This document shows, one piece after another, positions 52,596 to 59,416 of a DNA stretch of 64,000 nt. Origin of the DNA: an uncultured Bacteroidales bacterium (GTDB lineage Bacteria > Bacteroidota > Bacteroidia > Bacteroidales > UBA932). The stretch lies in assembly GCA_900541925.1 (NCBI GenBank), contig UQMB01000007.1:1-64000 (forward strand), in the 5' to 3' direction. The position numbers were made by a program, and so were the translations under genes. The stretch's first letter is position 1, and each line of letters begins with the position of its first letter. The notes beneath the pieces were generated by a model that made no database searches, had not been told where the DNA came from, and saw only the letters and a program-made list of their open reading frames with translations.

Positions 52596-52617
52596 AGTGT
52601 ATGTGTGTCAGTTCCTA

Positions 52618-52651
52618 CAAAATTACGATTTTTTTGTATATTAGCAGCAAA
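52618..52651 (-). promoter_or_regulatory. Predicted promoter of kbl and the pectin run
   Basis: The minus strand has TTTG, 22 bases, then TAATTTTG (52625-52618), close to the Bacteroidota -33/-7 pattern, and the kbl ATG follows 22 bases later. It is the only promoter I see upstream of GH28. Confidence 0.6.
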
Positions 52652-52670
52652 TATCAATGCACATTTCGAT

Positions 52671-53627
52671 ATGAAAAATATTCTCGTGGTCGGTTCCACA
52701 GGCCAGATTGGCTCGGAACTGACGATGAAACTCAGGAGCTTGTATCCTGATGGTGATGTGGTTGCGGGATATGTGAAGGGGGCTGAGCCCAAGGGGGAAT
52801 TGCTTGAAAGCGGGCCGTGCGAGGAGGCCGATGTCCTCAATGCGGCGCAGCTGGCCCAGATTGTGTCCAAGTACAAGATCGATACGATCTACAACCTGGC
52901 GGCCCTCCTGTCCGCTGTAGCCGAAGCCAAACCTCTGCTTGCCTGGAACATCCAGATCAACGGACTTCTGAACATCCTCGAGATCGCCCGGGAGAAGGGC
53001 TGCGCCGTCTTCACGCCGAGTTCCATCGGCTCGTTCGGCCCCGAGACCCCACGCGTCGGAACCCCGCAGGACACCATCCAGCGCCCGCGCTCGATGTACG
53101 GCGTGACCAAGGTGACCACCGAGCTGCTCAGCGACTACTATCACACCAAGTACGGGGTAGACACCCGTTCCGTGCGATTCCCGGGCCTTATATCCCATGT
53201 GACACTTCCCGGTGGCGGCACCACGGACTACGCCGTGACGATTTACTATTCCGCCGTCAAGGGTGAGGAGTTCGTCTGCCCCATCAAGGCAGGGACGTTC
53301 ATGGACATGATGTACATGCCTGACGCCCTGAAGGCGGCGGTGGACATAATGAATGCCGACCCTTCCCGTCTCGTGCACCGCAACTCGTTCAACATAGCCT
53401 CGATGAGCTTCGACCCCGAGATTCTCCGGGCCAAGATCTGCGAGCACATACCGGATTTCCGCATGCGCTACGAGATCAATCCGGTATGCCAGGCCATAGC
53501 TGATTCCTGGCCTGACAGGATGGACGACAGCTGCGCGCGGGAGGAATGGGACTGGAAGCCGGAATACGACCTGGAGTCGATGACGGTGGATATGATCAGG
53601 GAACTCAGCCGGAAACTTGGAAAGTAA
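52671..53627 (+). CDS. NAD-dependent L-threonine dehydrogenase (epimerase-type)
   Basis: This 318-residue extended short-chain dehydrogenase has the cofactor loop VGSTGQIGSE and the catalytic Ser-Tyr-Lys set (TPSSIGSFGP, RSMYGVTKVTTELL). It matches the epimerase-like L-threonine 3-dehydrogenases of Bacteroidota, which make 2-amino-3-ketobutyrate, the substrate of Kbl. The divergent kbl gene supports this. I chose the ATG at 52671; upstream in-frame sequence lies in the promoter region. A TATATTAG near 52637 is a weak -7 candidate. Confidence 0.92.
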   Translation: MKNILVVGSTGQIGSELTMKLRSLYPDGDVVAGYVKGAEPKGELLESGPCEEADVLNAAQLAQIVSKYKIDTIYNLAALLSAVAEAKPLLAWNIQINGLLNILEIAREKGCAVFTPSSIGSFGPETPRVGTPQDTIQRPRSMYGVTKVTTELLSDYYHTKYGVDTRSVRFPGLISHVTLPGGGTTDYAVTIYYSAVKGEEFVCPIKAGTFMDMMYMPDALKAAVDIMNADPSRLVHRNSFNIASMSFDPEILRAKICEHIPDFRMRYEINPVCQAIADSWPDRMDDSCAREEWDWKPEYDLESMTVDMIRELSRKLGK

Positions 53628-54009
53628 GGGGCTGGTTTTCCGCATCGTCCGCAGACGTCCGAGACGCACTCTCAGGGAAACGCCGGAAACCTTGCGTTTG
53701 AGAGAGGAGGCCAAAGCCTTCCTCCCCGGGAGGTTGCGTGAACTCGCCGGCCGGCACGGATTCGAGTTCAACCAGGTGCGCATCAAGCACAATGTCTCCA
53801 ACTGGGGGAGCTGCTCTTCAAAGGGGAACATCAACTTGAACCTCAACCTGATGCGCCTCCCGGAGCATTTGCGGGACTATGTGATGCTGCACGAGTTGTG
53901 CCACCTGCGGCAGATGAACCACGGCCCTGAGTTCCACGCCTTGCTCGAGAGCCTCTGCCCGGACTGGAAGGAGTGCCGCGCGAAACTCAAGGAATACAGG
54001 CTGATATAA
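53617..54009 (+). CDS. YgjP-type zinc metalloprotease (M48/DUF45)
   Basis: About 130 residues with the YgjP/WLM signature: VRIKHNVSNWGSCSSKGNINLN, then the zinc motif MLHELCHLRQMNHGPEFHALL. Typical YgjP proteins have about 230 residues, so the N-terminal beta half is largely missing here. No ATG exists upstream of the motif, so the start is uncertain; TTG 53617 overlaps the dehydrogenase end by 11 bases. It may be a compact version or a 5' truncated remnant. The stop codon's last base is the first base of a MITE-like palindrome, so the C-terminus may have been set by that insertion. Confidence 0.75.
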   Translation: MESKGLVFRIVRRRPRRTLRETPETLRLREEAKAFLPGRLRELAGRHGFEFNQVRIKHNVSNWGSCSSKGNINLNLNLMRLPEHLRDYVMLHELCHLRQMNHGPEFHALLESLCPDWKECRAKLKEYRLI

Positions 54010-54174
54010 GAAGTTGTTTTGATTTATGTTGAAAATTCTTTTACTTGCTTTTTCGCCATATTTTTTCCTGGCTTTTTCGGTCAGATAGTTCTACTATCTT
54101 TCTCAAAATCCAGAAAAAACTCTGACAGAAAAATCTTCATAAAATTTATGACAAATAAATTCAAAACAACTTCT
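54009..54174. mobile_element. 166-bp MITE-like palindromic element
   Basis: Perfect 14-base terminal inverted repeats, AGAAGTTGTTTTGA (54009-54022) and TCAAAACAACTTCT (54161-54174), bound an AT-rich segment. The two halves are imperfectly complementary along their whole length, and the centre is the hairpin AGATAGT-TCT-ACTATCT (54083-54099). The base composition is far from the GC-rich surroundings. No coding frame is present and no clear target duplication is visible. It could also act as a two-way terminator or supply the rpiB promoter. Confidence 0.7.
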
Positions 54175-54185
54175 AATTATAGGAT

Positions 54186-54617
54186 ATGAAAATAGGAATA
54201 TGCAGTGACCACGCCGGACTTGAATACAAGACCAGGCTCATCTCGTACCTCGTCGGCAAGGGATACGATGTTGTCAATTTCGGCACGGACAGTCCTGAGA
54301 GCTGTGACTATCCTGATTTCGCCCACCCGCTCGGCCATGCCGTCGAGAGCGGTGAAGTCGACGCCGGAATCGCCCTCTGCGGCACGGGCAACGGGATGTC
54401 CATAACCCTCAACCACCACCGCGGCGTGAGGGCCGGACTTGCCTGGAATGTCGAGGTGGCCACGCTGGTCAAGGCCCACAACAACGCAAACGTGCTCGTG
54501 CTTCCTGCGCGGTTCGTCTCTTACAGGATGGCCGTGATGATGGTGCGCGCATGGCTCAACACCAAGTTTGCCGGGGGACGGCATCAGAGAAGAATTGACA
54601 AGATTGTTTGCGAATGA
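54186..54617 (+). CDS. rpiB: Ribose-5-phosphate isomerase B
   Basis: This 143-residue RpiB/LacAB-family enzyme interconverts ribose 5-phosphate and ribulose 5-phosphate. It begins KIGICSDHAGLEYK with the substrate His/Asp pair, and Cys65 lies in IALCGTGNGMS, the catalytic loop. RAGLAWNVEVATLVKAHNNANVL is typical. It starts 11 bases after the palindromic element and overlaps truB. Confidence 0.95.
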   Translation: MKIGICSDHAGLEYKTRLISYLVGKGYDVVNFGTDSPESCDYPDFAHPLGHAVESGEVDAGIALCGTGNGMSITLNHHRGVRAGLAWNVEVATLVKAHNNANVLVLPARFVSYRMAVMMVRAWLNTKFAGGRHQRRIDKIVCE

Positions 54618-55407
54618 CATCTCCTCCTATCCTGAGGGGATAGTGCTTCCGATAGACAAACCCTATCGCTGGACTTCGGCGGACGTGATACGAAAGATCA
54701 AGTTCGCCGCGGTTCGCCATTTCGGGAAGAAGAATCTCAAGGTCGGTCACGCAGGGACGCTCGACCCCCTCGCCACCGGCATATTGCTTGTCTGCATCGG
54801 GGAGGCGACCAAGAAGGCGGAGGCCCTGCAGGCCTCGCCAAAAGAATATGTGGCCGGAGTGACTTTCGGCGCAGTCACCGCTTCGTATGATCTCGAGAAA
54901 GATATTGACCGGGAGTGTCCGCTGGACGGAGTGAGCGGGGAGTCAGTCCAAGCCGTGCTGCCATCGTTTGTCGGGGAGCAGATGCAGGTGGCGCCGCTTT
55001 TCAGCGCCAAGTCCGTGGACGGGGTGCGCGCCTATGAGACCGCGCGCCGGCTCTACAGGCAGGGACGGCTCGGAGAAGGATCCGACCTCATCAGGGCAAG
55101 CAGGATAGAGATTTATGACCTGAAGATGCTTTCTTATGGCGTCTCCGCTTTCGCCGCGCCTTCTTCTGGAGAGGGCCGGAACTCGCGCATCAATGTCGCT
55201 GACATCAGCGGCTACTCTCTCCCGACGGCCATGATCCGCATCGGATGCAGCAAAGGGACATATATCAGAGCCCTCGCGAGGGATCTCGGCGAGGCGCTGG
55301 GGAGCGGGGCCTTCCTGAGTTCGTTACGCCGCACCCGCAACGGCGGCTTCACCCTCGACGACGCCCTCACTCTGGACGACGCCCTCGCGATGCTGGGGCA
55401 GAGGTGA
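54604..55407 (+). CDS. truB: tRNA pseudouridine(55) synthase
   Basis: About 267 residues. TruB makes pseudouridine 55 in tRNA T-loops. The catalytic Asp lies in KVGHAGTLDPLATGILL, followed by KEYVAGVTFGAVTASYD, VAPLFSAKSVDGVRAYE and CSKGTYIRALARDLGEAL. No ATG fits; the frame opens inside rpiB, and TTG codons at 54568, 54595 and 54604 or GTG 54643 are possible. I used 54604, which has AGAGAAG 11 bases upstream. The last residues repeat LDDAL. The composite repeat begins 13 bases after its stop. Confidence 0.93.
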   Translation: MFANDISSYPEGIVLPIDKPYRWTSADVIRKIKFAAVRHFGKKNLKVGHAGTLDPLATGILLVCIGEATKKAEALQASPKEYVAGVTFGAVTASYDLEKDIDRECPLDGVSGESVQAVLPSFVGEQMQVAPLFSAKSVDGVRAYETARRLYRQGRLGEGSDLIRASRIEIYDLKMLSYGVSAFAAPSSGEGRNSRINVADISGYSLPTAMIRIGCSKGTYIRALARDLGEALGSGAFLSSLRRTRNGGFTLDDALTLDDALAMLGQR

Positions 55408-55879
55408 CAGGGCGTCTCCGGGTGTGAGCCCGTTTCCGGCGTTTCCGCTGCTACCTGGACCGCCTACCTGCTCTGCATGGCCCTCTGCGGTGTCCGCCGT
55501 TGCCAGGTGTGAGCCTGTTCCGGCACCTGCTGCTACTTGCACGCGCTATCGCAGGCGCCCCGCCCGTGGAACATCCGCCGGCGCGTGGAACATCGCGGTG
55601 CGCACCAGGGGCGTTTTCACTCACCGCGATGATTTTCAGAAGCCCGCGTGCGCAGAAAGGGGCCTGGTGCGCACGGGAACGGCACCAATCACATCTGAAT
55701 CAGCGGTCATCTGGACATTTCTGGTGATAACCCCGGCAACAGTCGGGCGCGAGGAGAGCCCTTCGAGCTCCCCGCAGCGCCAGATCTGTAGCCGCTGGAG
55801 ACCGTAGCTTCCGGCGGCGGTGCCAGCTCAATAGTCCCGCCTGCTGTTCTCGGCAGGCCCGATATTACCGTCACTTCAC

Positions 55880-55981
55880 ATGCCGGCGGAGATTACCAAT
55901 CGCAGCAAGGTTGACATTTCTCTGGTCACGAGACTGTTCGGGCACAGCGAGGCCATCCGGCGGTGGCAGATAAGACACTGA
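55880..55981 (+). pseudogene. Possible remnant of a tyrosine recombinase C-terminus
   Basis: A 33-codon frame reads VDISLVTRLFGHSEAIRRW after a short basic start. This resembles the G-V-D-I-x-x-V-x-x-L-x-GHS segment near the end of phage-integrase family recombinases, with LHMP upstream where an HxxR box would be. The catalytic Tyr is absent, and the left copy has lost the frame. It may be chance, but it would explain a mobile origin of the repeat. Confidence 0.3.
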
Positions 55982-55993
55982 CAGACAGGCAGA

Positions 55994-56037
55994 TAAAGGT
56001 TTTACTTGTCCGCATATCGGGACAGGTAAAACCTTTA
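55994..56037. repeat. Conserved hairpin of the composite repeat, right copy
   Basis: Arms 55994-56011 and 56020-56037 pair over 18 bases with a single G-T wobble, around the loop GCATATCG. The loop sequence is shared with the left hairpin (132-167), and one stem pair differs in a compensated way (A-T here, G-C there). No T-run follows. Confidence 0.65.
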
Positions 56038-56086
56038 ATTTACTCTGTACCACGATGTTATCCGCCACCGCTCGTGTGTCGTGGCC

Positions 56087-56224
56087 CGGGGATATGCCCC
56101 GCACAAGGACACCGCCGAATGACTTGACTAAAAAGTGCTCATCAGAGCACCGCCCGAGGCCGGGATTTCGCACAGCGAAATCGGAAAGGCCCTTGAGGGC
56201 GCAGGGGTTCGGGGATATGCCCCG
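56087..56224. repeat. Cluster of four palindromes
   Basis: The 15-base palindrome CGGGGATATGCCCCG occurs at 56087-56101 and again at 56210-56224. Between them lie GTGCTC/GAGCAC (56135-56150) and GATTTCGC-ACA-GCGAAATC (56164-56182). No protein gene is credible here. The segment is not shared with the left copy. It may be another dispersed repeat or a structured RNA region. Confidence 0.5.
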
Positions 56225-56225
56225 T

Positions 56226-56255
56226 AAAAAAAGGGAGGCTCCTGGAGACCTCCCT
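56226..56255 (-). terminator. Intrinsic terminator on the minus strand
   Basis: On the minus strand AGGGAGG (56255-56249) pairs with CCTCCCT (56238-56232) and seven T residues follow. No minus-strand protein gene lies upstream of it for almost 3 kb, apart from the convergent GH2, which ends at 59403. Confidence 0.75.
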
Positions 56256-56410
56256 AATTCCGAATACAAAATTATTAACCGCTAATACCCAGGATAATTT
56301 AAGTCAGGTACCGCTTATTGCAATTGAACCCCGGAACACCAAAACAAATTACCACAATGACAATGTGCGCCAAGGCTGCAACTGCCAGAAAGTTTAGAAC
56401 TAAAAGCAGC
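56228..56410 (-). ncRNA. Candidate small RNA of about 185 nt
   Basis: A minus-strand -7 element (TACCTTTG, 56422-56415) and the terminator at 56226-56255 bracket about 185 bases with no coding frame. The transcript would be moderately AT-rich and has internal complementarity such as CACA-TGTG around 56350. I could not fold it into 6S, SRP or tmRNA, and its GGTTCAATTGC stretch lacks a tRNA T-stem. Evidence is the promoter and terminator only. Confidence 0.4.
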
Positions 56411-56414
56411 AATG

Positions 56415-56422
56415 CAAAGGTA
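56415..56422 (-). promoter_or_regulatory. Predicted -7 element of the candidate small RNA
   Basis: The minus strand reads TACCTTTG, matching TAnnTTTG and followed by CA. It lies 23 bases from the plus-strand element of the regulator gene, so the two would be divergent. Confidence 0.45.
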
Positions 56423-56444
56423 AACAGGAGATTAAAAAAAATAG

Positions 56445-56452
56445 TATATTTG
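56445..56452 (+). promoter_or_regulatory. Predicted -7 promoter element of the SusR-like regulator
   Basis: TATATTTG matches TAnnTTTG, 73 bases before the GTG start at 56525. The leader between them shows no clear structure. Confidence 0.5.
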
Positions 56453-56524
56453 CATCTGTAAAAGGTGTAAAATCGTCCAAAACGACCGCGTATAGAAGTG
56501 GAATTGTATCATAAACTATAGATT

Positions 56525-59416
56525 GTGATAAAAAGGCTGCTAATATCGCTTTTTGTGATAATCGCCGCCGCAGCAGCATCCGCTGCGGCCACGAAATACC
56601 AGTTCACATACTATCTCAAAGAGAGGGGCCTTCCGCGGACTGTAGCCCAGGACATAACGCAAGACAGCAACGGCTGTCTGTGGCTTGCCACATGGTCCGG
56701 GCTCTACCGCTTCGACGGGACCAGTTTCACCGGATTCAAGGCCGGAAGGGCCGACGGCCATGGAGAAAGGACCAACAACCGCTTCGACCGGATAGAGAGA
56801 GACGGATTCGGGCAGTTCTGGGTCCTCTCGTATGACGGCACGCTCTACCGCTTCGACCCGCAGAGAGAAAGATTCAGCGACATCGCCAACGGGCGCAACA
56901 TCACCGAAATCTACAGACTGTCTTCGGACGACTTCTGCTTCGTCACCTCGGACAACACCATACTCCGCACCAGATACTCTGACGCCGGACACGGCTGCAT
57001 ACTCTATGACAGCTCAATAGCGGCCCCGGGCAAGGTAAACGGCATGTACAAAGACGACGGGGACAACATCTGGGCAGCCACGGACGCGGCCATACTACGC
57101 AACAATGAAATCGCGACCGAACAGCCGGGCTACTGCATAGAAGGCTCTGCCGGCACCATCCGCTTCGGAAGCGGAAACGGCAAAATTGTGGAAGTCATCG
57201 ACGGGCAGCTCTTCGAAATAGAAAGCGGAGCACCCTACGACATAAGGCTCATAACCGATGTCCCCGGGGCACACGACCTCATATTAGGTTCAGAGGACGG
57301 GAGGCTCTCCATGCTCGCGACAGACAAGATGGAGTTGAAGGCCATAACAGTCCCTGAATCCTGCAGCATCGGCCCGGAACCGAGGTCATTCTACGACAGG
57401 AAAGGGACAGTCTGGATATGGTCGCCGCTCGGCGGCATCGGACACCTCGACAGGGAGACGCTCAGACTTGAGCCGCTCATCTACGAGGCCCGCGAGCCCG
57501 GCGGCTGGGACGCGGAGAACAACATCCAGGCAGCCTTCCTGGACAAGCAGGACAACATCTGGTTCTCCGGCAGCTGGGGCGGCATAGGAAGAGCATCAAG
57601 AAAAGACAGCGGATTCAAGCTGTTGAGTTTTGACAAGAGCGGCAGCGCCCCGTCCCAGGCGAACAGCGTCAGAGCCGTGACCCAGACCCGCGACGGCATG
57701 ATATATGCCGGCACCAAAGACGGTAAAATCCACCTTCTCAGCAACAATCTGATACATATCGCGGACTGGAGTCTGCCATACCCGGCATACAGCATAACAG
57801 AAGACGGGCAAGGGCACATCTGGATTGGCACCAAAGGCGGAGGAGTGTTCGAGAACACCGCACCCGACATGGCCTTGAAGCCAGTATTCCGCCCGAAAGC
57901 ATACAAAAAATCCGATGCGCGCTTCGGCATGAACGGAGACCTCATATACTGCCTGACACCCGGCAGCAACCGTCGACTCTGGATTGGTTCGTTCGACGGC
58001 AGCATATCATATGTCGACACGGCCGACCCGGAGAGAAGATTCATAAGCAACAAGAACAGAATCCCGTTCCCGACAAGCCAGATGGACAAAATAAGGTTCA
58101 TCACCTTCGGCCCGGACGGACGGATGTTCGCCTGCGGGCGGAAAGGCACGTTCATCTGTGAGACTCCTGACAGCGACCCGGAACTGATGCGCTTCGAAAG
58201 GTTCGCAAGTACAAGAGAATACGACATTCAGCATATCCTCTTCGGCAAAGACGGGAAGATGTACGCCTCATCTTTCGGGAACGGCCTCCTGCTCTGCTCC
58301 CCTGACGACGCCATCAAACCGGAGACAATCAACGCGGACAACGGGCTCATGTCGAATTTCGTGTTCTCCTCCATAGAAGACGAGAACGGAAACATCTGGA
58401 TATCAACATATCACGGCCTGAATAAATACAACCCCAAGACAGGAAAAATCATAGGCTGGTCGTACGACAGAATCGGCAAAGACCTTCTCTTCGCCGAAGG
58501 GGAGCCGCTCGTCACAAAAGACGGGGAAATGATGTTCAACACTACAGCGGGAATATTGTATTTCAAGCCAGAAGAAATCTCCAACAGCTCCTTCGCCCCG
58601 AAAGTGTTCCTGACATACTGTCAGTTCGCAGGCAACAGAATCTACCCGGAAAACGGCAGGACGATAGAAATACGCGGGGAAGGCAGGCTGAGCATAAGAT
58701 TCGCCGCCGTGGACATGAACGGCCCGGAAAGAGTCATGTACTCATGGAGAGCCGGCAGTGGCGGAGAATGGACACAGCTCGGCAATACGCCTGTCCTGAA
58801 CCTTGACGGACTCGGAACCGGACGCCACGAACTCCAGCTGAGAGCCACAAACGCCGACGGAGTACAGATGGACAACACGCTGGACATCACCGTAATCGTC
58901 AGGCCGGACATCTACGGTCACCTGAAGATGGCAATCCTCTTGGTGATCATAGCCTTGTCGGCGGCAGCATACCTGCTTATCAGGAAAAGGAAAGCCAGTG
59001 GGGAAGCCATGCGGCAGAATGAGGGAAGCCGAGATGGCGCTCCGGAACCTGCGAGGCCGGACTGGGACGACACCATCAGCGAGGAAGATTCCAAGTTCAA
59101 GAGAAGATTCCAAGACTTCCTCGAAGAGAACCTGGACAACGGAGACCTCGGCGCAGAGGACATGGCCGAAGCCCTCGGAGTGAGCCGCTCCGCCCTCTTC
59201 GAAAAATGCAGGGCCCTGCTCGGCAAGGCCCCGACAGAATATCTCCGCGACCTGCGTTTCAGCAGAGCCGCGGAGATGATGGCAAAAAGCGGATATTCTA
59301 TATCGCAGATAGCCTACAAGACAGGCTTCAACGACTCGCACTACTTCAGCAAAGCATTCAAGAAGCGTTTCGGAGTTTCACCGACAGAATACCGCAAGAG
59401 TATTAAAGGTTCTTGA
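56525..59416 (+). CDS. SusR-like one-component regulator: HTCS-type sensor, TM, AraC HTH
   Basis: This 963-residue protein has a signal/anchor (VIIAAAAASAAA), then about 670 residues of Reg_prop beta-propeller repeats of the form QDxxGxxWxxTxxGLxxF (QDSNGCLWLATWSGLYRF is the first). A Y_Y_Y-type beta domain (about 700-795) and one membrane helix (about 801-818) follow. The cytoplasmic part is only about 140 residues and ends in an AraC-type double HTH (EDMAEALGVSRSALFEKCRALLG, IAYKTGFNDSHYFSKAFKKRFGVSP). Unlike hybrid two-component systems it has no HisKA, HATPase or receiver domain. Like SusR it would sense a periplasmic oligosaccharide and act directly on DNA. It probably controls the flanking GH2/CE12-CE8 or the pectin genes. 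The start is GTG. The end overlaps GH2 by 14 bases. Confidence 0.9.
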   Translation: MIKRLLISLFVIIAAAAASAAATKYQFTYYLKERGLPRTVAQDITQDSNGCLWLATWSGLYRFDGTSFTGFKAGRADGHGERTNNRFDRIERDGFGQFWVLSYDGTLYRFDPQRERFSDIANGRNITEIYRLSSDDFCFVTSDNTILRTRYSDAGHGCILYDSSIAAPGKVNGMYKDDGDNIWAATDAAILRNNEIATEQPGYCIEGSAGTIRFGSGNGKIVEVIDGQLFEIESGAPYDIRLITDVPGAHDLILGSEDGRLSMLATDKMELKAITVPESCSIGPEPRSFYDRKGTVWIWSPLGGIGHLDRETLRLEPLIYEAREPGGWDAENNIQAAFLDKQDNIWFSGSWGGIGRASRKDSGFKLLSFDKSGSAPSQANSVRAVTQTRDGMIYAGTKDGKIHLLSNNLIHIADWSLPYPAYSITEDGQGHIWIGTKGGGVFENTAPDMALKPVFRPKAYKKSDARFGMNGDLIYCLTPGSNRRLWIGSFDGSISYVDTADPERRFISNKNRIPFPTSQMDKIRFITFGPDGRMFACGRKGTFICETPDSDPELMRFERFASTREYDIQHILFGKDGKMYASSFGNGLLLCSPDDAIKPETINADNGLMSNFVFSSIEDENGNIWISTYHGLNKYNPKTGKIIGWSYDRIGKDLLFAEGEPLVTKDGEMMFNTTAGILYFKPEEISNSSFAPKVFLTYCQFAGNRIYPENGRTIEIRGEGRLSIRFAAVDMNGPERVMYSWRAGSGGEWTQLGNTPVLNLDGLGTGRHELQLRATNADGVQMDNTLDITVIVRPDIYGHLKMAILLVIIALSAAAYLLIRKRKASGEAMRQNEGSRDGAPEPARPDWDDTISEEDSKFKRRFQDFLEENLDNGDLGAEDMAEALGVSRSALFEKCRALLGKAPTEYLRDLRFSRAAEMMAKSGYSISQIAYKTGFNDSHYFSKAFKKRFGVSPTEYRKSIKGS

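Larger units (their letters stand above)
55420..56066 (+). repeat. Composite intergenic repeat, right copy
   Basis: Second copy of the left element, inverted with respect to it. In order: one 84-base GGTGTGAGCC unit (55421-55515), the GC-rich block with the inverted repeat at 55598-55609 and 55663-55674, a GATAACCCCGGCAACAGTCG segment shared almost exactly, and a diverged block with the conserved hairpin. It starts 13 bases after truB, as the left copy starts shortly after pduL. It contains no believable gene, apart from a 33-codon frame at 55880-55981 discussed separately. Confidence 0.75.

Noticed and set aside
55871..56269. A 132-codon minus-strand frame containing two RGISP segments
   Set aside because: It is created by the repeated palindrome CGGGGATATGCCCCG and overlaps the hairpin; no start signal or homologous family is evident.
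1..56300. Composite transposon or genomic island bounded by the inverted repeats
   Set aside because: The interior is the dcw cluster and other housekeeping genes; no transposase or integrase is intact.
56228..56410. tRNA suggested by a GGTTCAATTGC stretch on the minus strand
   Set aside because: The flanking bases cannot form a T-stem, and no acceptor or anticodon arm fits.
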